DNA of 64,000 nt from Ignavibacteriales bacterium (GTDB lineage: Bacteria > Bacteroidota > Ignavibacteria > Ignavibacteriales > Melioribacteraceae), in NCBI GenBank assembly GCA_021740915.1, contig JAIOYW010000016.1, positions 1-64,000 of the forward strand, read 5' to 3'. Both the position numbers and the translations under genes were made by a program. A model generated the notes under the pieces. That model was given only the letters and a program-made list of their open reading frames with translations, did not search any database and had not been told where the DNA came from. Position 1 is the stretch's first letter, and each line of letters starts with the position of its first letter. Shown here piece after piece: positions 17,946-27,757 of this stretch.

Positions 17946-18584
17946 ATGGAATGGAAAGCAAATTACCCTTTCAATAATCAGTTGATACCGTACGTTATTG
18001 AACAGACAGGCCGCGGTGAGCGCGGTATGGACATATTCTCCAGATTATTAAGAGAAAGGATCATATTTCTGGGAACTGCAATTGATGATCATATTGCAAG
18101 TCTTATTATAGCACAATTATTATTTCTTGAAGCTGAAGATCCCGATAAGGATATAAGACTTTACATCAATTCACCCGGTGGCAGTGTTTCGGCAGGACTG
18201 GCTATTTATGACACGATGACTTATATTAAGCCTGATGTCTCAACTATCTGTGTGGGCTTGGCTGCGAGTATGGGTGCGATACTGCTTGCTGGCGGGACGG
18301 CGAAAAAACGCTCAGCTCTTCCTCACTCAAAAATCATGATTCACCAGCCATGGATTGGCGGATTGCAGGGACAGACTTCCGATATAGAGATTCATGCCCG
18401 CGAAATGATTAAAACGCGTGATACTCTCTATTCTATTCTCTCAAAACATACTAAGAAAACTGTGGACGAGATAACCAAGGATTGTGACAGGGACTATTAT
18501 ATGTCCTCTCATGATGCTGTTGAATATAAACTAATTGATAATATTCTTGAATTCAGAACCCCGTCTGGGAAAGCTTCTGAGTAA
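17946..18584 (+). CDS. clpP: ATP-dependent Clp protease proteolytic subunit
   Basis: This 212-aa serine peptidase assembles as a double heptamer and degrades substrates fed by ClpX or ClpA/ClpC. The active site is visible: S108 in GLAASMGA, H133 in IMIHQP (25 residues apart, as in E. coli) and an aspartate at D181/D183 in [10 protein letters not shown]. The [10 protein letters not shown] oxyanion strand is intact. It follows trigger factor by 11 nt. No clpX is adjacent; the operon ends at the terminator 18604..18644. Confidence 0.96.
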   Translation: MEWKANYPFNNQLIPYVIEQTGRGERGMDIFSRLLRERIIFLGTAIDDHIASLIIAQLLFLEAEDPDKDIRLYINSPGGSVSAGLAIYDTMTYIKPDVSTICVGLAASMGAILLAGGTAKKRSALPHSKIMIHQPWIGGLQGQTSDIEIHAREMIKTRDTLYSILSKHTKKTVDEITKDCDRDYYMSSHDAVEYKLIDNILEFRTPSGKASE

Positions 18585-18603
18585 CTTATAATATTATTAT
18601 TCT

Positions 18604-18644
18604 GCCGTCATGAATCTTTTTTATATTTTCATGACGGCTTTTTT
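18604..18644 (+). terminator. Intrinsic terminator after clpP
   Basis: Eleven-base arms GCCGTCATGAA and TTCATGACGGC are followed by TTTTTT. This ends the tRNA-Leu-tig-clpP unit. The next gene starts 27 nt later without a visible promoter, so partial read-through may feed it. Confidence 0.88.
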
Positions 18645-18671
18645 GTTTTAAATCAACCGGAGGAAATTTCG

Positions 18672-20828
18672 ATGAAAAATATCGGTGTTATTGCTTTATT
18701 TCTCATACTATCTTGCGATTATTTAGCGCAGGAAAAATTATTTACAGTTGACGATATAGTTTTTAAGTCTTATAATCAATTGGCCCCAGAAAATATAAAA
18801 ATGTTCAAATGGACTTTTCAGGAGGGTGTGTACTCATTTGTCAGGAGTGAAGGTGAAAAGGATATTCTTTGTCTGGGATATGCCAATTCGGAAAAAGTCA
18901 CAGATTTATTATCAGTTGAAACTTTTGCTGCAAACATAAAAAAATCCGGCCGATCTGCTCCCGAGAAATTCCCAAATTTCAGTTGGAAGAGCAAAAATGA
19001 AATGTTATTCTCACTAAAGAATGAGCGGATTTTATATAATATTAAAGATAATACAATAACTTCTCTGAATCTTTGGGATGAAGAAGCACAAAATATTACT
19101 TTCTCACCCAATGATAATGTTACTGCATTCACTAGGGGTCAGAATTTGTTTATATCAAATGGATTGGAAACTCCAGTTCAAATAACATTTGATACAAAAG
19201 AAGGAATTGTCAACGGTACGAGCGTTCATCGTAATGAATTCGGAATAACCGGTGGAATATTCTGGTCACCGGGATCAAATCTGCTTGCTTATTACAAAAT
19301 GGACGAGAGTATGGTCACAGAATTCCCACTCTACGATCTTGATAAAACTCCTGCTGAAATTACTAAGGTACGTTATCCCATGGCAGGTGGTAAGAGCCAT
19401 CATGTTAAAGTATGCATCTATAATCTGGAATCAGGAAACACCGTTATTCTGGAAACAGGCGAGCCACTTGATCAGTATCTCACAAATATTGCGTGGGCAC
19501 CAACTGAGGACTACCTGCTAATTGCACATCTTAACAGAGATCAGAATCATATGAAGCTAGTTAGCTATGATATTAAATCAGGAAAACCAAATGAAATACT
19601 TTTTGAAGAAAGACATGATAAGTACGTTGAGCCTGAAAATCCGGCATTATTTATCCCGGGTGAAAATGATAAATTTTTATGGCTTTCTGAAATGGATGGA
19701 TTTAACCATATTTATTTATTCGATTTAAAATCGAAAAAACTTCAGCAACTAACTTCAGGTGAATGGGTAGTTAAACACATTTCAGGAATTTCTGAAGATG
19801 GTAATAGAGTTTACTTCTCAGCAACAAAAGAATCTCCGATAGAAAATCATTACTATTCGTTGGAAATCTCTTCCGGAAAAATCACGAATCTCACTCCGGA
19901 AAACGGTTGGCATAATGTAACATTCGATAATAATTTTAATTTTATTTATGATGATTATAATAACATAAGCACTCCCAGACAGATATTTATACGGAATAAT
20001 CTTGGAAAATCACTTCGAAATATTTTGAATTCGAAAAATCCCGTCGCTGATTTTAAGATTGGGAAAGCTGAACTTGTAACATTTTACGATAAGGACGAGA
20101 ATTTATTTTATGGAAAAATAGTATTCCCACCCGATTTTGATTCTTCAAAAAAATATCCGGTAATAGTATATGTCTATGGAGGCCCGCACGCGCAGGTAGT
20201 TAGTAATACTTGGTGGTTTGGAAGATACGATTTCTGGGCATTGCTAATGGCTCAAAAAGGATATATCGTTTTCAGTATGGATAACCGGGGTTCTGAAAAT
20301 CGCGGACGCGATTTTGAACAAACTACATTCAGAAACCTTGGAACATTTGAGGTGCAGGATCAATTAGCTGGTATTGATTATCTTGGCAGTCTTAGTTATG
20401 CTGATACTTCGAAAGTTGGTGTTTACGGATGGAGTTATGGTGGATTTATGGCTTCTTCTCTTATGATGAGAACGAATGGAAAGTTTAAAGTTGGAGTGGG
20501 TGGTGGTTCTGTTATTGACTGGAAATTCTATGAGGTCATGTACACTGAAAGATACATGGATACACCCGAAACTAATCCTGAAGGTTATAAGAGAGCAAGT
20601 CTTTTAGAAAGAGTTAACGATTTGAATGGTAAACTATTATTAGTACACGGAACATCTGACGATACTGTTGTGTGGCAGCATAGTCTTAAATTTGCATCGC
20701 TTGCCTCAAAGGCGAACAAGCAGCTTGATTATTTTCCTTATGTTCATCATGGTCATGGTGTCCGCGGCAAAGAAACTCTTGATCTCTATACCCGTTTAAC
20801 AAATTACTTTATTGACAATCTAAAATGA
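18672..20828 (+). CDS. Dipeptidyl peptidase IV-like serine peptidase (S9B)
   Basis: This 718-aa exported prolyl oligopeptidase-family enzyme has a signal peptide (residues 1-20, ending before QEKLF). An eight-bladed propeller follows (residues about 40-460, with GGIFWSPGSNLLAYYKMDES as in DPP-IV), then an alpha/beta-hydrolase domain. The nucleophile is S588 in GWSYGGFM; the acid is D663 in HGTSDDTV and the histidine lies in HHGHG (H693 or H695). It should remove Xaa-Pro dipeptides from peptides in the periplasm, fitting peptide scavenging. A GGAGG site precedes the ATG. It appears to stand alone, with its own terminator at 20912..20942. Confidence 0.92.
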   Translation: MKNIGVIALFLILSCDYLAQEKLFTVDDIVFKSYNQLAPENIKMFKWTFQEGVYSFVRSEGEKDILCLGYANSEKVTDLLSVETFAANIKKSGRSAPEKFPNFSWKSKNEMLFSLKNERILYNIKDNTITSLNLWDEEAQNITFSPNDNVTAFTRGQNLFISNGLETPVQITFDTKEGIVNGTSVHRNEFGITGGIFWSPGSNLLAYYKMDESMVTEFPLYDLDKTPAEITKVRYPMAGGKSHHVKVCIYNLESGNTVILETGEPLDQYLTNIAWAPTEDYLLIAHLNRDQNHMKLVSYDIKSGKPNEILFEERHDKYVEPENPALFIPGENDKFLWLSEMDGFNHIYLFDLKSKKLQQLTSGEWVVKHISGISEDGNRVYFSATKESPIENHYYSLEISSGKITNLTPENGWHNVTFDNNFNFIYDDYNNISTPRQIFIRNNLGKSLRNILNSKNPVADFKIGKAELVTFYDKDENLFYGKIVFPPDFDSSKKYPVIVYVYGGPHAQVVSNTWWFGRYDFWALLMAQKGYIVFSMDNRGSENRGRDFEQTTFRNLGTFEVQDQLAGIDYLGSLSYADTSKVGVYGWSYGGFMASSLMMRTNGKFKVGVGGGSVIDWKFYEVMYTERYMDTPETNPEGYKRASLLERVNDLNGKLLLVHGTSDDTVVWQHSLKFASLASKANKQLDYFPYVHHGHGVRGKETLDLYTRLTNYFIDNLK

Positions 20829-20911
20829 CATTATCAAGCATAATAAATATTAATTAGCGTGATTTTAATCATTAATTTACTAATGTACTGATCAATGTAA
20901 ACATAAAATAG

Positions 20912-20942
20912 GCAGGGGAAATAAACTCCCCTGCTTCATTTT
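20912..20942 (+). terminator. Intrinsic terminator after the S9B peptidase
   Basis: Perfect 8-bp arms GCAGGGGA and TCCCCTGC with a 7-nt loop are followed by TTCATTTTT. It lies 84 nt after the stop codon. Apart from this and the opposite-strand hairpin at 21165..21203, the 20829-21226 gap holds nothing recognisable. Confidence 0.75.
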
Positions 20943-21164
20943 TCGGCGATGAAAATCCTATAATTGCCAAAAATTCCTAAAAGTAACAATCCGAGAAACC
21001 AGCCGGACTCCAAATTTTTATTATAGATAATTAAAAAATCAAAAAACGAAATTCACACGCAATTTCTCTCCAACAGTATCAAATATTTAAATATTCACTT
21101 ATATTTTTTGATAATCATAAATTTCAAATATCTTAATGATCTTTTCATTCATTTTAGGCACTGC

Positions 21165-21203
21165 AAAAAAAATGGGTCTGTCCGCATTGAAGCGAACAGA
21201 CCC
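21165..21203 (-). terminator. Intrinsic terminator after the T9SS cargo gene
   Basis: GGGTCTGT and ACAGACCC arms, extended by a GC-containing inner stem with one mismatch, lie 24 nt past the stop codon. On the minus strand an eight-T run follows the stem directly. Confidence 0.85.
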
Positions 21204-21226
21204 GAAATATCGAATAAATGATATTG

Positions 21227-24124
21227 TTATTTGAGAAGCATCATTTTACCGGTCTGGTTGAAATTCGAACCGTTTTTACCCTGTGCATTAAGCGTATAGA
21301 AGTAGATACCGCTGCTCAGATTTCTTCCATTACTACGGGCGTTCCAGGTAAATCTATGCACACCTGCTGCGAGTTCACCATCAAATAGAATATCTACAAC
21401 TTCTCCGAGAGAATTATAAACAGTCAGATTAACATTCGCAGCAACTGGTGTTGCAAATGAAATTAAAGTCGATGGGTTGAACGGATTTGGATAATTATTA
21501 TTAAGTTCAAAATTGGCAGGCAAGCCGCTATTCAAATCATTCCTGATTCCTGTGACCGAATCTGATGGAATAGCCATCGAGGTAACTCCTTTAAATCCAA
21601 TATCACCAATAACTGTCCCTGCGGCACTCATTTTATCAATACTGATAAGTTTACTAATTTGAATTACCTCACCAGTAACTCCATAAAAATCACCCTCACC
21701 GTCAAAAGCCAATGCTCGTGTATAAACCCCAAGTCCGGTTTTTCCAACAAGGGTCAATTCACCAGTCGAGGTATTTATTGTGAATAAACGGTCCTTATCA
21801 CCTTCCGCAGCCGATCCCCAAAGAGTACCATCAATAGGATTAAAAGTAAGTGCAGCAATTTTGGTGCTAAGTTCACCAATAAAATTATGAGTTCCTGTTT
21901 CAGGATTAATAGTATAAAGTTTTTTGTTTTTATCAACCGCATATAAACTGTCTGCAGGACTGAAAGCCATTGTTTCAAATTCAACAGGTATCTCATGCTG
22001 GATATAACCACGTCCGACAGGTGCATCAATCCGTATCAGTTTTGACGATCCAGTAGCTATTTCTGCAAGAGCATAGAGTTCCTGGGAATTATTTGAATAA
22101 GTCAATCCTTTAAGATAGCTGAAACCTGACGCCCCAAGTTCGGTTCCGGTTCCTGTTGTTTTGTCAATATTCAGCATCACGCCACTTGCAAAGCTATGTG
22201 TTGTTGCATAAAAAGTGCCGTTAAGTGCTTTGCCGATCACATAACCCTCGGCTGAAAGTTCAATTTTTTTAGACGGGTAATCAGGATCATTTGATAATAA
22301 TATAAGTGAATCATTCCTGACACTCGCTGAAGTCGGTGCAAATTTAACACTAAACTCAACCGAATCATAAGTGGCAAGATTCATAGGAAAGGTGTAGTTA
22401 CCAACCAAACTGAAATCAGGGTTGTTGAATTCTATTCCCGAAACGACCAGATCTGGTGATCCATAATTCTTTATCTGAAAAGATTTCAACTCGCTTTCTT
22501 TGCCAACCTCAATCGTACCATAATCAAAAGAAGAAGCCTGCATAATCAATGTCTGAGATGGTAAAGGCAGAAGCATTATCTCTGCGACTTTCGTTCCCCA
22601 GTTATTCGTGGAATGAACATATTCGGTAAATATCCAGAATGATTTTCCGGCGCTATGATCAAAATAGGCACCCATATAATCACCCCACCGATTTCTGCCT
22701 GAGCCAAAATCGACGACATAATTTCCATTTCCCGGGCTCAGAAGCTGTGTGCCGGAAAAGGAGCCGTCAGATTTAATGAGAGAAAAATATGCACCCATAT
22801 ATTCTGTGTCAGATGATCGGCTGTAAGTGAAGATTACATCATCTTCAGTATTTACTGCTAAAGCCGGATAATTATAATAATAACCGCTCTCGGCCATTGT
22901 AAGATCTGCCGCTGCGGTGAAATTGCTTACATCAACTACCAGGTAACGTACAGCAGAATAACTCCCGTTACGCACTGAATGAGTCATATGCAAAAGTCCG
23001 TCCTTATAAACTGGTTCATTACGAAGGTTTTTTCCGCCGCCATCTATCAGCAAAGTACCACCCCCAAGCTGGTCTGCATTAGGAGGTGAAGTATAAAGAT
23101 TAGTAGGCACGGCAACACCAGTCAAAGTATCTCTGCCGTTAATATTCTGAAATGTATAAACTCCGAAGTTTGTCCCGGTTGTAAATGGGGAATGAACCGC
23201 TAAATAATATTTATCATTTTCCTGAAACATTCTAGTCGGACGGATACCGAATGCAGAGGTTCCCGAACCCGGATAAGAAATATGCGTAAAATCATTCCAT
23301 GTCACTATTCCTGTCATGCCATCTGTACGATACAAATCTCTTTTAGGTACTACGCGCAGCCTTGAGCCCACGTATCCACCGGTAAACCCGAAATCGTTTG
23401 AAGTTATATAAATATTATTCTGGTCATACCCAACACCCTGATAATCTCCCCAGGCGCCGTTTGGTGTGCTACCATAAACATTGGAGGGCAAAGCCCAGTT
23501 ATACCAGACACCATTCGGGTCATCATCATCGGATACTGAAACGAAAAAATAGCTTTGACTTGTTGCATCATCTTGATGAAGCCAAACCTGTACCCATCTG
23601 TTTGAGAAGTGATCGTATATTACCTTTGGATCAAAAGCCGAAGCTCCCGAAACAATAGCGCCATACCAGGTATCCGCATTTACTTCGTTGATGACCACAC
23701 CGTTCTTGTCTGCGATCCTGAAACTGGAATTAACAAGATACATAATATGCGAAGGTCCAACAGCAATTATTGGATCAGGTGGAATCGAATTTGACTGTGT
23801 AAATCCCTGGGCGTTCACATTAAGGTGAATACTGTCATTTTGGAAAACTCCGTCTGCGTAATAATTAACATCACGCAAAAGATTACTGTTTTCCGGTCCT
23901 AATGCTTTGTCTTCTGATTCCGGATTAGGCAATTCTTCCGGTTTCTGATGAAGGATAAACCTCCATCGCGTATTAGCAGCTTTTAAGGCTGCGAAGTTTG
24001 ATGTATTCTGAACATTTCCGGAAACAACTGACCCGGGAAGCGGACCATTATATGATATCTGAGCCGTGCTAATGCCGGAAAATATCAGGAAAGGAAGAAG
24101 AAGGGTATTGACAATTCTTTTCAT
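21227..24124 (-). CDS. Secreted multidomain protein with type IX C-terminal sorting domain
   Basis: This 965-aa protein has a signal peptide (MKRIVNTLLLPFLIFSGISTAQ). A large repeat-rich region (about 90-520) has propeller-like features. An ASH/choice-of-anchor-D Ig-like domain (FDYGTIEVGKESELKSFQIKNYG, about 530-640) and a second set of propeller-like strands (about 650-860; GSAAEGDKDRLFTINTSTGEL) follow. The last 80 residues are a Por/T9SS sorting domain: YPNPFNPST, LTVYNSLGEVVDIL, AGVHRFTWNARSNGRNLSSGIYFYTL and a basic end (KMMLLK). It should cross the outer membrane by the type IX system and be cell-surface bound or released. Catalytic function is not apparent. It stands alone with its own terminator. 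Confidence 0.88.
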   Translation of the reverse strand: MKRIVNTLLLPFLIFSGISTAQISYNGPLPGSVVSGNVQNTSNFAALKAANTRWRFILHQKPEELPNPESEDKALGPENSNLLRDVNYYADGVFQNDSIHLNVNAQGFTQSNSIPPDPIIAVGPSHIMYLVNSSFRIADKNGVVINEVNADTWYGAIVSGASAFDPKVIYDHFSNRWVQVWLHQDDATSQSYFFVSVSDDDDPNGVWYNWALPSNVYGSTPNGAWGDYQGVGYDQNNIYITSNDFGFTGGYVGSRLRVVPKRDLYRTDGMTGIVTWNDFTHISYPGSGTSAFGIRPTRMFQENDKYYLAVHSPFTTGTNFGVYTFQNINGRDTLTGVAVPTNLYTSPPNADQLGGGTLLIDGGGKNLRNEPVYKDGLLHMTHSVRNGSYSAVRYLVVDVSNFTAAADLTMAESGYYYNYPALAVNTEDDVIFTYSRSSDTEYMGAYFSLIKSDGSFSGTQLLSPGNGNYVVDFGSGRNRWGDYMGAYFDHSAGKSFWIFTEYVHSTNNWGTKVAEIMLLPLPSQTLIMQASSFDYGTIEVGKESELKSFQIKNYGSPDLVVSGIEFNNPDFSLVGNYTFPMNLATYDSVEFSVKFAPTSASVRNDSLILLSNDPDYPSKKIELSAEGYVIGKALNGTFYATTHSFASGVMLNIDKTTGTGTELGASGFSYLKGLTYSNNSQELYALAEIATGSSKLIRIDAPVGRGYIQHEIPVEFETMAFSPADSLYAVDKNKKLYTINPETGTHNFIGELSTKIAALTFNPIDGTLWGSAAEGDKDRLFTINTSTGELTLVGKTGLGVYTRALAFDGEGDFYGVTGEVIQISKLISIDKMSAAGTVIGDIGFKGVTSMAIPSDSVTGIRNDLNSGLPANFELNNNYPNPFNPSTLISFATPVAANVNLTVYNSLGEVVDILFDGELAAGVHRFTWNARSNGRNLSSGIYFYTLNAQGKNGSNFNQTGKMMLLK

Positions 24125-24236
24125 TTAATGTACCCAAATGTGATAAAAAACATGTGTATTATTAACAATTGCATAATAAAACTAATTAATGAAAAATGCA
24201 AAAAGGTAAATATAAACTAACAAGTGCAAAAACAGT

Positions 24237-24267
24237 AAAAAAAAATCCTCCCGGAAAGGAAGGATTT
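24237..24267 (-). terminator. Intrinsic terminator after tRNA-Ala
   Basis: On the minus strand, AAAATCCT and AGGATTTT arms are followed by a run of T residues, 3 nt past the tRNA 3' end. Confidence 0.75.
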
Positions 24268-24269
24268 TG

Positions 24270-24342
<73 letters not shown>

Positions 24343-24355
24343 ATAATTGAAAGTA

Positions 24356-24386
24356 CAAAAATAGAGTATTTTCAGATAAAATCAAA
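24356..24386 (-). promoter_or_regulatory. Bacteroidota-type promoter for tRNA-Ala
   Basis: On the minus strand, TTTG (24383-24386), 19 nt, then TATTTTTG (24356-24363) match TTTG-N19-TAnnTTTG exactly. The predicted start is about 7 nt before the tRNA 5' end. Confidence 0.78.
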
Positions 24387-24477
24387 TCCGGTAACATTAT
24401 TAACATAATGCTTTTACATTTGATTCCAATCCCCGGTAAAAGTTTCAGAATTCTTATCCCAAAGATTCATACATCTT

Positions 24478-25815
24478 TTATCTGTTTTTCAGTTCATTCT
24501 CGCTTATCTTAAACTGGTAAACTTGTTCACCATTATTATTAAATGTTTTGTAGATTATTTGCCGTCCTTTCCTCTTACCACTTATCTCAAATGTGCAAAA
24601 ATTTCTTTCTTCATAATATGATCCTGGTACTCTCATAAAATTCGGCTCATTTTCATTGTTTTTTGAAGGACCCGATGTAAATGGCGATATCGTAAAGTCG
24701 AACAAAGGATATTTTCCTTCACGTTCCATTTTTGTTATTTCAGAGAAATGTCGGTCACCAGTCAAAAATATAATGCCAGGTATATTCTCCGCATCTATCA
24801 TTTTTAATAGTTTATTTCTCTCCTCGGGATAAGTGGAGTAATTCTAATATCTTGCTGCCGGGTTAAGCACCTGGCTCCCGACCGCTATAAATTTGAAAGT
24901 CGCTTCCGAAGAAGAAAGTGCATCAATCAGCCATTCGATCTGAAGATCACCCAGCATCTTTCTTTCAACAAACTTTCGTTTTTCCGGCGATCTGTACCAG
25001 CGGTCATCCAACAGGAAAAATGCAGCATCTCCCCAATCAAAAAAGGATATCGCCCCTTCCATTCCTGGAATGCCGTAAGAAGGATTTCCCCAGAACATAC
25101 TAAACACTTCCAATGCTGCTCCCTTATTCCAGAAACTTCGGTCGCTGTTATTTGGACCATAATCGTGATCATCCCAGATGGCATAATGATGCACATTAGC
25201 CAATAATTCAGCAAACTCCGGGATAGATCGGTCGTGTTCATATCTTTTAATCATACCCGTAAGAGAATTCCAATCGGGTTCTCGAAAGTAAATATTATCT
25301 CCCAGCCAAAGCATAAATTCGGGCTTTTCTCGGAAGACGGAAGTGAAAATTTCATTTGAAGCGCCGTAAGGCTTCCCGGGACGGTCATAGATTTCCTCAT
25401 TAATATATGCACAACTGCCAGCAGCAAATTTAATTGTTGGTGGATCGCCTCTCCACTTCCAGATGGGCTGAGTCCTGAATGACAATTCAAAATCAAATGA
25501 TTGTTTCTCGCCCCCAACATAAATCTCATAAGTATATTCATTACCTGGTTCTACACTATCAGCAATTAATTTGGCAATGTAAGCCTTGTTCTCGCCGGTT
25601 TTTACAATCTTAGTCCTAAATTTTTCCCCTACACCCTTTTTAAGATAATATTCCGCATAAACATCCTCAGGACTATGTGCCTGAACCCAGATAAGTACTT
25701 CTCTCATCTCAGAATATCCAAGCATAGGTCCATTCTTAATTTTGTTCTGAGAGAAAACCGTTATACTTGAAATTGTGACGAAAAGAGTTAAAATTATTAT
25801 TTTTAAGTTTCTCAT
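24478..25815 (-). pseudogene. PhoD-like alkaline phosphatase/phosphodiesterase interrupted by an amber codon
   Basis: One frame of 446 codons encodes a PhoD-like metallophosphatase, broken by a single TAG at 24844-24846. The first part (323 aa) has a signal peptide (to VFS), an N-terminal Ig-like domain and metal-site motifs AAGSCAYI, LWLGDNIYF and AIWDDHDYGPNN. It ends GSQVLNPAARY. The same frame resumes after the stop as NYSTYPEERNKLL, IPGIIFLTGDRHFSE and ISPFTSGPS, the usual C-terminal half. GTAG-type families read Glu or Gln near this point, so one base change (for example GAG to TAG) explains the break. It could be an inactive gene, a sequencing error or, less likely, readthrough. The GDRH metal ligands lie after the stop. 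Confidence 0.85.
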
Positions 25816-25854
25816 AAAACACTTTGCATTTTGAAATTAATCAATGAAAAAATA

Positions 25855-26289
25855 ATGAAAGTATCCCGTATATGGAAGGAAAAAGCCTTATTCTTTTTTC
25901 TGATCTCCGCTCTAACTACTGCAGTTGCATGGTCATGTAAAGACACTATCACTGAAAGTGATATTGACAAAACAATAATACCCGAATCAGGTGTTGATTA
26001 TCAGAAATATATTCAGCCTGTTTTTAATATCAAATGTACAAACTCCGGCTGTCATGATGATCAGTCAAGGGCAGGTGGATTAAGTCTTACAACATGGACT
26101 AATGCTGTTTCTGACCCGGCAATTGTGGTACCCTTCTACCCTGATAACAGCATTCTTGTATGGAGTATTGAAGGACAATCGGGAGCAAATATTATGCCTC
26201 CGTATGGATATCAGCCACTTACTGAAAATCAGAGAAAGGGAATAAGGACCTGGATACTTGAAGGCGCAGAATACAATCCTCCCAAATAA
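25855..26289 (+). CDS. Small exported c-type cytochrome-like protein with CX4CH motif
   Basis: This protein of about 144 aa has an N-terminal hydrophobic export signal ending in AVAWSC, possibly a lipoprotein site. A single mono-haem-like domain follows: YIQPVFNIKCTNSGCHDD carries C-x4-C-H instead of the usual C-x2-C-H, and IMPPYG offers the distal Met. The RAGGLSLTTW and LTENQRKGIRTWILEGA blocks are typical of the c-type cytochrome domains of secreted Bacteroidota and Planctomycetes proteins. ATG 25855 is preferred over TTG 25831 because it begins just before the basic signal-peptide head. It is divergent from the interrupted phosphatase gene. Electron partner unknown. Confidence 0.72.
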   Translation: MKVSRIWKEKALFFFLISALTTAVAWSCKDTITESDIDKTIIPESGVDYQKYIQPVFNIKCTNSGCHDDQSRAGGLSLTTWTNAVSDPAIVVPFYPDNSILVWSIEGQSGANIMPPYGYQPLTENQRKGIRTWILEGAEYNPPK

Positions 26290-26764
26290 TGGGAGCTATT
26301 TGCTTGAGATATCAATTCTCCAAAAATGTGAGTTTGCTTTTTCAGGGAAATCGCACAACGAATTGAGAACAGGTTTCTATTATTATTCCGGCTCGGCGAT
26401 GACAAATATGCAATCCAGGGTTCACCGCCACATTCGGAAAAATAAAAAACATCATTGGCATATTGATAACATTACGGCATTAAATTATTCAGAAATTACA
26501 CGTGTATTTATATTTAATGCCGCATCTAAGGATGCTGAATGTGATTTAATAAATCTTTTATCAAAACTCAGTGATTTTACTGTCCCATTTCAGAATTTCG
26601 GAAATTCTGATTGCAAAAATCATTGCCCTGCACATTTACTATATTCTGTCAATCCCATCGATCAGAGCCATTTGTTTTCTTTGTACCATGAAATAGTTCT
26701 TTTCATCCCTTCTTCAAGGGATATTTCTGTGATAAATCCAATTTCCTCTTCAGCTTTACGGTAA
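26258..26764 (+). CDS. DUF123/Uri-type GIY-YIG family protein with C-terminal extension
   Basis: This frame of 168 codons matches the DUF123 (Uri, GIY-YIG superfamily) proteins: GSYLLEI, TGFYYYSGSAMTNMQSRVHRHIRKNKKHHWHIDNIT, DAECDLINLL and FGNSDCKNHCPAHLLY. The RHxR-KKxHWHID block is the family hallmark. Relatives normally end just after the SDC-SHL segment. Here about 40 residues follow, and they are antisense to the end of the neighbouring reductase gene (103-nt convergent overlap). The start is uncertain: TTG 26258 overlaps the cytochrome gene by 32 nt, and TTG 26300 behind GGGAG is the alternative. The family is thought to be nuclease-like; its role is unproven. Confidence 0.75.
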   Translation: MKAQNTILPNNGSYLLEISILQKCEFAFSGKSHNELRTGFYYYSGSAMTNMQSRVHRHIRKNKKHHWHIDNITALNYSEITRVFIFNAASKDAECDLINLLSKLSDFTVPFQNFGNSDCKNHCPAHLLYSVNPIDQSHLFSLYHEIVLFIPSSRDISVINPISSSALR

Positions 26765-27669
26765 TCGCAGGTCCAGGCTTCCTGAACGAAATCCCTTGCT
26801 TTTTCAATATTAAAAGTGGCTGCTTTACTCGAAAAAGTACTAAAAAGTTCGGCTACAGCGGCAACACCATAAACGAGAAAATGAGGAAGACGTATTCTTA
26901 ATGCATCTCTGCCCATTGCCAGTGAAATTGCATTTCCTATTTCATCCCAATTATAATAGCGGTTTGAAGAAATAAAATAGATCTGCCCTTTTGATTTTTC
27001 GTTGGTAGCTGCGAGAAATATTCCTCTGACCAGATCCTTGACATAGATTATGCTGATAAGCTTTTTATTGAATCCGATTTTTGTCATCAGACCCATTTTA
27101 AACGTCTTAAAGACGAGATAAATTTCTGTATCTCTTTCACCGTAAACAGCGGGTGGACGGACAATTGTTACAGGCAGCTTATCCGACCATTGCATTACGT
27201 TTTCCTCCTGCTCCCGTTTTGATTTACCGTAACGTGTTATAGGGTTCGGAATATCCTCCTCGTTAGTCACACGGTCTAAAAGTGATGGCCCGGCAGCAGT
27301 CTGGCTGCTGACTACAACCAATCGTTTAAGACCCGGGTTCACCGCCTCCAGTACTTTTAGGATATTAATAGTAGGTCTGACGTTGCCATTATAATAATCG
27401 ACGTCATGCTTTGCCTTGACCAACCCCGCTACATGAAAAACATAGTCACAGTCTTTCAGCGGTTCCTGCATCAAATTCGTATCGTCAAGTCCGCAGTCAT
27501 ATATTTTGACATTTTTTTCTGCCAGCCATTTTCGGCTGCTGCTCTTGCGGATTATACATCTGACCTCATGCCCCTGCTCAATTAAAAAATCAACGACATG
27601 GCTTCCGACAAAACCAGAAGCGCCGGTCACAACTGAAATCATTTGATTATTCATTGCTTGTGATTGCAT
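26662..27669 (-). CDS. cerR: NAD-dependent epimerase/dehydratase-family reductase, probable ceramide reductase
   Basis: This extended short-chain dehydrogenase of about 330 aa has the Rossmann motif TGASGFVGSHV, the VFHVAG strand and the catalytic YGKSK (Tyr-x3-Lys), followed by RPPAVYGERD. The nearest recognisable role comes from context: it is divergent, by about 90 nt, from a serine palmitoyltransferase gene and a bCerS-like acyltransferase gene. In Caulobacter the same trio (spt, bcerS, cerR) makes ceramide, with CerR reducing the 3-keto group. The assignment to cerR rests on that synteny. Start may be ATG 27669, 27654 or 27642; the Rossmann motif begins shortly after the last. The 3' end overlaps the Uri-type gene by 103 nt. 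Confidence 0.75.
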   Translation of the reverse strand: MQSQAMNNQMISVVTGASGFVGSHVVDFLIEQGHEVRCIIRKSSSRKWLAEKNVKIYDCGLDDTNLMQEPLKDCDYVFHVAGLVKAKHDVDYYNGNVRPTINILKVLEAVNPGLKRLVVVSSQTAAGPSLLDRVTNEEDIPNPITRYGKSKREQEENVMQWSDKLPVTIVRPPAVYGERDTEIYLVFKTFKMGLMTKIGFNKKLISIIYVKDLVRGIFLAATNEKSKGQIYFISSNRYYNWDEIGNAISLAMGRDALRIRLPHFLVYGVAAVAELFSTFSSKAATFNIEKARDFVQEAWTCDYRKAEEEIGFITEISLEEGMKRTISWYKENKWL

Positions 27670-27757
27670 ATAATAGAATTAAGTTTTACTTTAGTTGTTT
27701 GTTTTTTTGCATGTTAATTTATGAAAATTCTTACGTTTATCAGAATGGAGGATTAAT

